The position numbers and the translations under genes were made by a program. From contig CM035807.1 of the NCBI GenBank assembly GCA_020466095.1, positions 62,067,812-62,131,811 on the forward strand: a stretch of DNA of 64,000 nt, written 5' to 3'. Below are positions 1 to 9,426 of the stretch, one piece after another. How positions within the stretch are numbered: position 1 is the first letter of the stretch; each line of letters begins with the position of its first letter. The notes below the pieces were generated by a model. The model made no database searches, was not told where the DNA came from, and saw nothing but the letters and a program-made list of their open reading frames with translations. Source of the stretch: Chlorops oryzae (lineage: Eukaryota > Arthropoda > Insecta > Diptera > Chloropidae).

Positions 1-477
1 TCTTATATGGGCTGTTAAGCCTTTGTGATTAAGCACATGAACCTATACACAACGAAGTTTGGTTGGTTAAATTATTTTAGCCAAGCGCATGTACCTGTGT
101 AGAGCATGAATTACCCCGTTGAATTATCGTTGTTAACTCTTTATATTGAACCAAAAATTGTTCTTATATACTAATAATAATATGCCAAAAAAGGTAGAAA
201 ATACTGATTTAGTTAAATTCAGTTGTTTGTAAATTGCTTACATAAAGTTGCAGTGATTGCAATATTGATATATTGATCGTATCAAGCAAGTGCAATGGGC
301 TTTGCTAGTTCAACGCCTTATGAACGAAAGTGCAAACAAAGCATTCAAAAGAGAGCGATTTCTGTCGTCGCAGAAATTTATACTTGAAAAATAAAACAAA
401 ACAACACATTATGTTGAGTATCAACAATTAGATTTGTACGAATCTTTTAATAGCCAGGACTATGCTCCGTTGATATA
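1..477. other. AT-rich sequence, nothing recognised
   Basis: No long reading frame, terminal repeat or familiar motif was seen. The stretch is AT-rich and has no clear relation to the repeat that begins at about 478. Confidence 0.5.
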
Positions 478-905
478 GACATGTATATATATTATTGATC
501 AGGATCAAAACCTGAATCGATTTAGACATGTTCGTCTGACCGTCCGTCTGTTGTCCGATCTCCTATAAAGCGGCTGGACTAATTAAGTCAAAATTCGGCT
601 CACAGGTGTATCGGGATCCGCGAACGATCCTCAGTAAAAATAGGAGACAGCCGCCCACGGCCACGCCCAGAAATTAATTTTATGTGTGTTGAGTAAAATG
701 CTTGTAACCACTCAACAACCTTTTTTTTTGATATTTGGTGTACTCTTAAACTACAAAAAGTGACATATTCTGAAAAAAATGACGCCGCCCTGCTCGAGCC
801 ATGCCCACAAATAAGGGTTTATCGCAGCTTGTGAAGTAAATGGCATCGAAGCTTCAAAATCGCAACATCGGTTGACCAAGGCGATTGTTAGTTTTTTTTA
901 TACGT
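478..905 (-). repeat. DINE-1/Helentron-like repeat, first part, split by jockey insertion
   Basis: This copy is degraded. It shares a string of blocks with the better copy at 16258-17330: the 'gatcaggatcaaaa..tgaatcga' block, 'ttagacatgt' followed by a short GTCY run (GTCTGACCGTCCGTCTG), the 'ccacgccca' blocks, and 'gcttcaaa.tcgcaacat.ggtt.accaaggcga'. It stops at about 900, right where a T-run marks the 3' tail of the minus-strand jockey. The missing part resumes at about 5225. A single repeat cut by the LINE is the simplest reading. Confidence 0.7.
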
Positions 906-999
906 ATTTTTATTATTGTATCTTCAAAAACTTATGAACTAACCATAATTGAAAAAATCTTAATACTAGAATTTAAAAAATATATATAAAATTTATATT

Positions 1000-3500
1000 A
1001 TTTGGCCTCCAGTCCAAGCCGACGCATGGACTAGGCTGTCTTTAGTGTGGTTAATTGCTCAAAATAGGGTACATACAGAGGGTAATAGAAGAATAAATGA
1101 TAATAGAGGGGAGGCAGGTCACGCCTCTTGAGCCGTGTGTAGCTGTTTATTAACACCTTATTTCTGGCTAATCAGTTCGTATGTTGAGACAACCGAGTGC
1201 GGTATTTGCAACTTAATGGGAAAGTTCGTTCGACAATCGGGATGCAAAGGTCCTTGTGTATGTTTTCGTTCTTAATGAACCATGGAACACCAGTAATAGT
1301 CCGAAACGTTAGACTCTGAGGGTTGTATAGTGTCTATTAAAGAGTTACTCGCTTTCTCCTCAGAGCTGGAAGCCATAAGTCTATAAAAGCTTAATTGTTG
1401 CGTTTTAAAGCAGCACTTTGTGTTCGAGCCGCAATCTTGACTTACTGTTAAATAGCCAGTGCAGTTTTTGGGCGCTTAGCTTGATTTGGGTCCGCTTTGC
1501 CTCAATATGCTTGCGTCATGTGAGTCGGCGATCTAAGTGAATGCCTAGATATCCCACTTCATTGGCCTGTGAAACTCGTGTGTTACCAGGCATAATTGAA
1601 GACCATGTCTCGCGACGCAGCACGAAAGTTATTTGGGTGCATTTGCTGGCGTTTTCTTTTACTCTCCGATTCGCAAGCCAGTGTTCACCGATTTGAAGAT
1701 GATTTATAACAACTCGAGAGGCAACGACAGGGTCGCTATGTGCTCACAAAACTGCTGTGTCATCTGCAAATTTAGATTTGAATAGCTCTAAAGAAATAGG
1801 CAGGTCAGCCGTGTATATCAAATATAATAACTACCCAAAGACGCTGCCTTGAGGTACACCTGCTGAGATGTGGAACTCTTTCGTCGTGTGAGTTCCATAT
1901 CTCAAACCCACACTCACATATTATGAACCTCTTTTCAGAGATACGACTTAAGGAGTTTGTAGGTATTATTGCGAAGTGTTTGTTTTATTTTAAACACCAA
2001 ACCAGAATGCCAAACCTTGTCAAAGGCTTGTGAAATATGCAGAAATATGGCGGAGCAGTATTTAGTTTTTTCAAACGCGTTTCTGATTTTGGTAGTATTT
2101 GTCTCTGCCTGTTCAAAAGTACCATGGCTTTTTCGAAAACCAAACTGGTGCTCGGGGATTACTCTGCAGCTTTGCAAGGATGGTAAAATCTTTGCCAAGA
2201 GACATTTTTCAAAAACTTTTGAGAGCACTAGCAGTAGGCTAATTGACCTATATGATGATGGAAATGAGGGATCTTTTCCTGGCGTAGAGATCATGACGGT
2301 GTTTGCAATTTTCGAGGCTCAAAGGTTAAATCCTATTCTTAATATAGCATAAAATGGAAGGAGGATTAGTCCTGTGGCTGCAGCCAGAAGTTGTTGTGGC
2401 CTGCTGCCTTTTTCGGTTTGGCTCTCAAATGATAGTTTGAACATCTTTATGCTGAAATGCACGTATATCTTAGCTTAGACGTGGGTAAGTTTGTGGTAAA
2501 CGGTACAGGTTGGTAGGTGGATTAAGCTTAAACACGTTTTTTAGGTACTGCGAAAAAAAATGAGCTTGTTCTTCATCCTTTTTAGCCCAACTTCCAGTGT
2601 TGGTACGCAGGGTTGATACGTTTCTTTTGTGTGTCTTCACGGTTTTGTTTATTTTCCAAAGAGAGTAATGAGTTTCTGCTGTTAGGCTCAATTTTCGTGT
2701 GAAGTTTTCTTAATTAGTTCTCAGATCAACATCACGAGTTTCTCTTAGGCGCTTAGTTGCTTGTGTTAAGTTGTACTTTGCGTTGACGCTGTCATTCTCT
2801 TAGTAGGCGTCTTTTTTCTCAACCAAGGGTTTTGATCTCGCTTGAAATATATCTTCGAGGTATTATTGGGTTTCTGATTAATTTTGGGGTAGCGTAAACT
2901 GCGGCCGATATTATGATATCGTTAAGCTCTGTTGTGGCATCCCCAACATCACTTTCGCTCCGGAGGACCGTGTTCTCGTTGTAATGCGAGCTAATATATT
3001 TTTAAAACTTGAACCAGTTGGTTTTCATTTTGACAATTATCCCGGGTTTTTCGGTGAGTGGGGAGTGATTAAATGACAGATCGAAGCTGGATTGAGCATG
3101 CAATTCGCTACGATCAAAGTTTTTGTTGACTGCAAAATCAATCAGGTCGGGTTTTTTTTGCAAGTCGGAAGGCCAGTAAGTGGGATAACCTGTTGAAATA
3201 CACTCAAAATTTTCACGACTTTTTATTAACAGTGAATATAATTGTCGCCCTCTGGGGTTTTTTAATCTAGATCCCTAGTGTGGATGCTTAGCATTATAGT
3301 CCCCAGCTGATTTTAGTTTCTTGCCAATCTTTTGGAAGTACACTAAAAGTTGCGTACCAGTAACAAAAAGCTTTACGTCAATTGACTGTGATTTAAGAAA
3401 TGTTTGATTTCGAAGCTTGTGTTGTCAAGGACCGTTAGCATTCCAATAACAAGTTTTAATGAAACTCATTTCTTTGCAATTAGAATTTTCATGAGTTGGT
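1000..3500 (-). pseudogene. Jockey ORF2 (endonuclease + reverse transcriptase), broken
   Basis: ORF2 would nick target DNA and prime reverse transcription of the element RNA. The endonuclease block GDYNAKHPH..GSRLKNPRGRQLY is readable at about 3225-3310. The linker block SLWKINK.KTHKR..LRTNTGSWAKKDEEQAHFF lies at 2470-2691. RT motifs follow: YRSISLLLVLSKVFEKCL, HQFGFRKSHGT and SQAFDKVWHSGLV (1935-2294), the FADD active site (FADDTAVL, near 1750), and WDI.AFT.IADS/YLGIHLDRRLT (near 1520-1560). The C-terminal block ASNSLIDTIQPSESNVSDYYW is near 1290-1380. Stops and shifts occur throughout. The active-site aspartates are still visible, but no continuous protein can be made. Confidence 0.8.
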
Positions 3501-3529
3501 TTTGGGCACGCATCATTCAAGACCATTGA

Positions 3530-4590
3530 TTACAAATTTGATATGACAGCTTGAGGGTGTAGCGCAGCGTTCGACCTGACATCGTCAGCATACGAAATAG
3601 TCATAGGAGTAGGACCAAAATGTGCAGCTGTCGCAAGCGATGCTTGAGGTTGGGTCGCAGTGTTAGACTTTACAGCGTCAGCATATAAAAATGCTTTGGG
3701 AGGAAGAGGTGCTGATGCTGGTCGTTGCTGGCTCGGTAAGAAGTTCGGAACTTCTTGGTGAATTTGCCGCTTGCGTTGGTCTTTTTTTTTCTTTATTACC
3801 ATGTAGATTGGGCATCCACAAAAACTCACTTTGTGGCTACCAGCACAGTTAAATCAGAGTTGTGTTGGTCAACTTGACAAGAGTTGGAAGATTTCCGATC
3901 TCCACATGCAGCGCACACTGGGTGCAGTGTGCAACAGGTTTGCGTGTGACCAAATTCTTGTGCACTTAGAACATTGTTCTTGTCCCTTCCGCTAATGGGG
4001 CTCTATAATCGCAATTTTGCGGTGAAGGAAATATTGGTGATTGTATATTGGGTGGACCTCATTCTTTTTTAGTTTTTGGGTACTAGCTACTGGATCAAGC
4101 TCAGTGCGGTATAAGGGTTGCGGAATTTTATTTTTGTTTTTAATATTAATAACACTTTTTGTTGGGATCCCGCAGCTTTTAGGGCATCTTTGATTTCTGC
4201 TGAGTCCGCTGATCGCTCTATCCCTTAGAGAACTACTATTAAACCCTTGCTTGCTTTGAGCTGGTAGGTATAATAGCTCTTTTTCGGTGCACCAAATTGT
4301 TTGAGCAAGGCGCGATAGTGGGTTTCGCTATATATTTGCATTTCTGTTTCTTTCACGTTTCCTCTTTTAAGTGAGACTGCGTGAAAGTTGCTACTGCCAA
4401 CTGCACGAGTGATAGTTGCTACTAGAGCGTTCGACATGATCATTTTTGCTAGCAAGGAGCGCAAATCTTTTCGGGCTTGCGCTAGTAGCAAAAATCGTTG
4501 TTCCGTTGGGCTTAAATAATTTTTTAGCCTCTTGTTCGTGTGTCTTTGAAGACACAATTTTTGCTTAATGTTCACGTAGTGATCCATTCT
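3530..4590 (-). pseudogene. Jockey ORF1 (gag-like nucleic-acid chaperone), broken
   Basis: Jockey ORF1 proteins bind the element RNA. The N-terminal piece (4225-4587, MDHYVNIKQK.. to ..ASKGLIVVL) is followed, after a stop, by the PRE_C2HC-type region. That region reads HPIYNHQYFLHRKI near 4050-4090, then cysteine/histidine knuckles (QCSKCT; then C-x2-SHK-VSFCGCPIY near 3800-3850), and a proline/alanine-rich tail (3530-3780) with a tandem-like repeat of 'YADAVKS'/'YADDVRS'. Several frameshifts separate the blocks. The same PRE_C2HC block recurs on the plus strand at 20266-20535. Family assignment is good; the protein is not functional. Confidence 0.75.
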
Positions 4591-5224
4591 TGTCTGCCCT
4601 GGCGAAATATTTTTTTTCGTGAGCGCTAACGTTTTTTGTTTGATTGTGTGTTTTTAATTTCTTTGTCTTGCAGAGTTGCTGTTGTTGATGTGCAGGTTAG
4701 GTTTGCGATGAGAGCCAAAACCGATGATGTTGTTGCTGTGTGCCTAGAACTAGCAAAAGTTATAGTTAGTGTACTTACTGCAATTTTGCAGGAGTATTAG
4801 AGCTTGGTTGCCAAAAGAGAGGAAAATTTGCTGCATATGTTTGCTGCGGTGGGCTGGGGAGCTTGCTTAAATGCGCTGTGTTTCTCAGAACATTTTGTTG
4901 CTGGATTGTCACAAAACACTGTGCAAACGCCTACGGCCGCCGCACGCCGACGAACGTTGGACACTTAATATTGTTTATTTTTTTTTTTTAATTCTTGTTT
5001 TTTATTCATATTTTTTTTATTACTTTATAATTTTATTTATTATTTATTTTTTTTTTGTGCTCTTTGTCGATTTTTATTTTGTTTCACGCCAATCTTTGGA
5101 CTATCACTGTTTTTATAGTTAACAGTATTCCCATTTTTTTTATATTTTGCTGTTTTGTTTGTTTATTTTCTTTTGAAGGCTAAATAGCTATGGGCGCACG
5201 ACGCACTTTCTCCGCGAGAACGCA

Positions 5225-5500
5225 AACTGAACTGATGAATGAAAGGTGAAGGAAAAAAAATTTTTGGCCTACTCACTGCCACGCCGACAAATGGAGATTT
5301 TTCTTCATTTCCGAAGTAAACGGCGTAAAAGCTTCCAATTCCCAACATAGGTTGCAACGAAAGGTGTAGAAAAAACTATGTAGTACGCCCACTGCCACGC
5401 CCACAAATGGAGATTTTTCGTTACATAGTGCTCCACAAATGCCAGGACGTTAGTTATTTCAAAGTCGGGCTTGACTTTTGCTTTCTTACTGGCCTTATAC
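5225..5500 (-). repeat. DINE-1/Helentron-like repeat, second part, after jockey
   Basis: Contains two copies of the central-repeat unit ('ctgccacgcc.acaaatggagatttttc' and '.tccgaagtaaa.ggcgta.aagcttc') and ends with 'atttcaaagtcgggcttgac..ttgctttcttact'. That end is shared with the better copy near 17280-17325. With 478-905 it forms one repeat interrupted by the jockey. Confidence 0.7.
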
Positions 5501-5639
5501 TTAATTAGATTGCTGGTCACCAAAAACATGAACTTTTCAAATAATTTTTTAAAATATATATGTATTTTTTTTTAGTCCTGCAACCAGGAGTCTAAGAATA
5601 AATTCCTTTATCCTACAAGTCTACGTGCACAGTAACATA

Positions 5640-5870
5640 AGAAATAATCATGAGTATATTGAAATGCAGTTTTTTGCAGGCATGTATTGCGACGTTAACC
5701 AGCTGGAGAAATTTATGGCGGCGTGCAGAGGTTTCACGCTGTTTCTGGATCAGAGGGATTGCATGCAATAATTATAATGTAAGCCAGTTTGAAAAGTTTT
5801 TGATGACGTGTGGGGCTTGCACGCTTATGCTGGATTTGCGGGATCCAACACAACAATAGTAGCAATAAAT
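5640..5870 (+). other. Small duplicated reading frame, unrecognised
   Basis: Two related peptide segments follow each other. NQLEKFMAACRGFTLFLDQRD (about 5690-5755) and SQFEKFLMTCGACTLMLDLRD (about 5782-5845) align residue for residue and are roughly 95 bp apart at the DNA level, with a stop between them. The first is preceded by 'ttttttgcag', which could be a splice acceptor, and followed by 'gtaagc', which could be a donor. This could be a duplicated micro-exon or a fragment of a mobile-element protein. I do not recognise the family. Confidence 0.3.
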
Positions 5871-6079
5871 CTGTTTTTATATTATATGTGCAGGGACTGC
5901 GCATTTAGCCCCACGATGGAAGAAGAGATACACCTTCTCATTAATTCCAGATTAATCGGAAGTTTTATTGAGAATTATTTGGATCTGCTGGTCGATCCTT
6001 CCCCTTTAAAGGCGAAGTGTATGATAAATTTAATATCCCACGCGATTATGGTTGTCTTGTTATTTTTGAAAGTATTTTT

Positions 6080-6700
6080 CTCTGATTTTGGCGAACTCTA
6101 ATTTAACAGGTTCCACAATGAGCTCTATGTCAATACGTTCATTTCAAATAAACCAAGGACGTCCTGTCATAGTTCTTAGTATTTTGTACTGTGCTCTTTA
6201 CACGATATCTATGTTTGAATTGCTTGCATTTCCATACTATTACAATTCATACATCTTTATTAGTTTTGAAACTTGGTTGTAAAGAAGTATTTAATATTCC
6301 AGTTTTAGAGGAGAGCAATTACTTGATAACCAGTGAAAGCTATTGGCTTAAAAATTCGTTTGGGTTCTCTTGGTCTGAATATGCTTGCGCCACGTTAGTC
6401 TTTTACTGAATTTAATTCCGAGGTAAGTTGCTTTCTCACATTAGGGGATGCGAATATTATTGAGGATAATGTCCAAAGAAACCTTTCTGTTGAGTGTGGA
6501 AGTGAAAAGTTGACATTTAAGCTCATTAGTTTTAATTCGCCATTTAAAAAGCCAGTCTTCTATATCGACGAGCTTTATTTGGAGCTTTGAAATTGCGATA
6601 CTTATAATCACTATCCCTTCACCTTTTGAAATCGTTGCGTTTATCTTGACGGAATTAACCCTCAGAGCGTTGAAGTGTTATTCGTGCTCTCAAGACGATA
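6080..6700 (-). pseudogene. Second jockey-clade LINE, reverse-transcriptase C-terminal fragment
   Basis: Translating the minus strand gives, in order, KLVDIEDWLFKWRIKTNELK, then ATYLGIKFSKRLTWRKHI (about 6370-6430), then YGNASNSNIDIV.RAQYKILRT (about 6150-6220). These are the standard blocks downstream of the jockey RT active site. They differ from the copy at 1000-3500, so this is a separate element. The endonuclease and N-terminal RT are missing; the sequence above 6700 runs into a hairpin MITE. The fragment is dead. Confidence 0.7.
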
Positions 6701-6771
6701 TTTCTTAATTATGCCTTGGTGCTATTTTTGTGTACTTCTTTCGACTGCATACGCGGTTATGAATCATTCGG

Positions 6772-6919
6772 CCCTATTATGATTGTCGACTACTGATAGA
6801 GAATCGAACAAGTTCCATCTTCTACAAAAATTTTTAATTTTCCACATACTAGAAAATGAAAAATTTCAGTCGACAGAACTTTTTCGATTCTCTATCAGTA
6901 GTCGACAATCATAATAGGG
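6772..6919. mobile_element. 148-bp hairpin MITE
   Basis: A perfect inverted repeat of 37 bp (6772-6808 against 6883-6919, beginning CCCTATTATGATTGTCGACT) encloses about 74 bp. Allowing one mismatch the stem extends a few bases further inward. Size, perfect termini and lack of coding capacity fit a non-autonomous DNA element. No target duplication is obvious. Confidence 0.8.
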
Positions 6920-7890
6920 GTGATTGACTTCAATTTCGAGTTTTTGTTTTGATACCGCTTTGACAAACTTGTAAATGCTACTCCCAAAAACCGCTGATGC
7001 AGCAAATATAATATGATTCGAACTTGTTAAAAAGTTCAGCTTGGAAAATTGTGGATACCTGATGTATGCGTTTATATTGTAGTTTTTTATCGACCAGTGA
7101 ATCTATATTGATTGCCGACTCTCCCCCTTTTAACGGAGTTGCGAGCATCGTGACTGTGAAATGTTTTTGCCGAACACTTCGCTCTTTTAATACGAGACGT
7201 TCGGACGGCTGCGTTTTATGCGATGTACTGGTTTACATTTTTGATAACAGTGTGACATCTTGGTGCAGGAAGTTGTTGTTGGGCTAGTGAGATGGTTGCC
7301 TTATGATGCTTCCTGGGTTTTAATGTTGATGGGCCATGTTAATGTGTACCAGAGCAGGTGCCGAAGTATATTGAAAAATATTATCCGTCTAATTTATAAG
7401 CTACCATTCTTTGCTTATGTCTTCAAACCAACAAAAGTTTCTTTAACTAATTATTCAAAGTTTTGGAAAACCATTCTTTGGTTAAAACCAAAATACAAAA
7501 TTGTACAACATAATTGTGGATTGTGAACATAATTGTTTTGAATATTCATATTTTTTTTTTTGCTCAATTTTTTTTTTTTTAGTTCTAATATATATAGTGA
7601 TTTATTTGTTCTTCTCAAGCTTTTATACAACCAAAGGCAAAAATTACAAATATAGTCTTATTATATTCTAACCTCTACCTTCATGATGAATCTGAGTCCC
7701 TCCACCGTTGTGCTATATTATGTTATTTCGTCTTTTCAAAAATAATTTCCCTTATATTTTATGTGCAAATTTTCATTGAAAATATATTTTGTCCGCTAAC
7801 CTTAAGACAAAAAATCTTTCCTCTAAATTCTACCTTTTCGTTTGTTCGTTTCTTGGCTCTGATTAATGATTTCAATATTTAAGTCAAAAT
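6920..7890. other. Unassigned, with a PPT-like tract
   Basis: No gene was recognised. 'ctcccccttttaacggagttgc' near 7126 resembles 'ctcccccttttaaaggagtcgc' near 53531. On the minus strand both read as a purine-rich tract such as precedes a 3' LTR, so remnants of a common LTR element are possible. Confidence 0.3.
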
Positions 7891-7897
7891 TTTTCTT

Positions 7898-8597
7898 TCA
7901 GTCAATGATCTCTTTTTGATCCTCTGATATTTCCTTCCAATCTCTCATTACTGCCCCTATTATTTCTCTGGATAAATTGATTTGCCTCTCGTTAAAAATT
8001 TTTTCATCTGGGTTGTACCCCCTTCCTGCTTCCATTGACTCAAAAAGTTTTCTGCAAATCTTAGTGTAAACAGCCCGCAACCAATAGTATTATTCTGCTG
8101 CCGAGAGTTAGGCTATACCCAAATTTCCTGAGAAAAGCTTATGTCTTTTGTTATTTCTCTAACTCTTTCGAAAACAATTTCATATTTGCACAGATTTCTA
8201 ACTTGCTGTGTGGCTTGAGAGAATCCAATAGGTGCGTGTGATTTGCTTTTTCTACTAGTAACATCCAATGATTACTCTCGCATATTGGAAAAATGAATGT
8301 TTAAATTCAGTTCATATCAATGCATTTTATCAATTGCTTTATTCGGTGTTCGCCTATTGCCTAGTTGGTTGCTTCCCTTGCCGCTTTCATACTTTGGTAG
8401 GCAAAGGAACTGATCACGTGCACTTCTTTCTGAATGGAAAAATGCAAACCCAACAGCCAGTTCATAAAACCATCGATATGCACACTATCTAACCACCGGT
8501 AATCAATTACCCTGCTGTAATTATCCTGTGTTATAACAGTCGATCTATTTCCCATTTTGTATGTATTGATTTGTTTTTCGGCCATGTCGGTGGTCAT
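7898..8597 (-). pseudogene. Ulp1/SENP-type (C48) cysteine protease domain, frameshifted
   Basis: C48 enzymes cleave SUMO-like modifiers. The minus-strand translation in three frames gives the family blocks in order. These are VIDYRWLDSVHIDGFMNWLL (start near 8510), a mid block SFAYQSMKAAREATN, then NHWMLLVEKANHTHLLDSL with the catalytic His at about 8268 and the Asp soon after. SRQQNNTIGCGLFTLRFAEN then carries the expected Gln and nucleophile Cys at about 8065-8100, followed by a charged C-terminal tail (7898-8000). Four catalytic-site residues (His, Asp, Gln, Cys) are thus preserved, but at least two frameshifts and several stops break the frame. No introns or neighbours link it to a host locus. 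It may derive from a mobile element that carries a Ulp1 domain or be a dispersed gene copy. Confidence 0.6.
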
Positions 8598-8599
8598 TG

Positions 8600-9130
8600 T
8601 ATTCTAAGTTTTTTTTTAATTTTTTTTTTTAATTTTTATACTTACTCTTTACTCTTTCCTCTTACTCTTTCTGATTTATTTTCTTTTTTCTTCTTTGAAG
8701 TCTGTGGCTCCTAAAGGTACCCTTAAAAGACACAAAAATAATGACGTTAATTTGCCCTCAGTTTCTATTTCCTATTGTTCATAATTTCAACACGACCTTA
8801 CTGGTCTAATCGTAGTTATCAAAATGTATTGTCAAAAGTTTTTACTTATTTACGAGTAGACTGACCATTTTGCAAAGTTGGATACCCGATACTTTCTTGC
8901 TTTTGCTCTCTAGAAAAAAAAAATAAAAATACCAAAAACGGGAAGACAAACAATAATAAATAAGCGAAATATAACACTCCATTTGGGTAGCGGAGGTTTG
9001 CTTCTTTGTCTGAATTTCCGCGGTATGTTTTCGTCACGAAAGGTTGTTCAATTTGTTTGTAACTTCTGACTTTCGGTACACTTTAAGCTTCTGAATTTTT
9101 CTCTTTCTCTTCGTATCGTCTGCAAATGGT
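8600..9130. other. Unassigned; expected place of errantivirus 3' end
   Basis: Downstream of env on the minus strand a 3' LTR would be expected. A long pyrimidine-rich tract on the plus strand (about 8640-8697) would be purine-rich on the element strand, but no second LTR copy could be matched to it. I could not define an LTR here. Confidence 0.3.
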
Positions 9131-9424
9131 TCAAACACTCTCCTTTCTTTTTAGCTTAGCCCCCAGTTCCTGTTTTATTTCTACTCTTACTGATTTTCTG
9201 TTAATAATTACATAAAGGGCTACTACACAAATTATGATATTTATAAGCAGTGTACGACTAATACCATACGACATGATTTTTTGGAACTTTATCTCTTTTA
9301 TGTTGGGACTATTCTCGAAACTATTTACTACTATGTCCTCGAATATTACCTGTTTGTTTGAAATGGTGTTGCCCCTTTTATTTTCCGGATAAAAATATTT
9401 GCTTTCCATTACACAGGTATACAA
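9131..9424 (-). pseudogene. Errantivirus env, C-terminal transmembrane part
   Basis: A 97-codon open stretch ends with a hydrophobic anchor (TLLINIIICVVALYVIIN) and a short basic cytoplasmic tail (RKSVRVEIKQELGAKLKRKESV). This is the usual end of an insect retrovirus envelope glycoprotein. It is cut from the rest of env (11113-12500) by the 1.69-kb palindrome. Position, orientation and the membrane anchor support the call; the sequence itself is not distinctive. Confidence 0.6.
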
Positions 9425-9426
9425 GG

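Larger units (their letters stand above)
890..5225 (-). mobile_element. Degraded jockey-clade LINE, near full length
   Basis: A 4.3-kb minus-strand non-LTR retrotransposon, about the usual length for jockey. Reading from high to low coordinates there is a 5' UTR (about 4600-5225), ORF1 (gag-like), then an ORF2 with APE-type endonuclease and reverse transcriptase, a short 3' UTR and a T-run at about 890-900 that is its A-tail. Both flanks belong to one DINE-like repeat, so the limits are inferred from where that repeat breaks off and resumes. Every ORF has stops and frameshifts, so the copy is dead. The edges are uncertain by some tens of bases because no clean target duplication was identified. 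Confidence 0.8.

Noticed and set aside
4871..5122. 83-codon plus-strand ORF rich in Phe/Tyr
   Set aside because: It is low-complexity T-rich 5' UTR of the minus-strand jockey.
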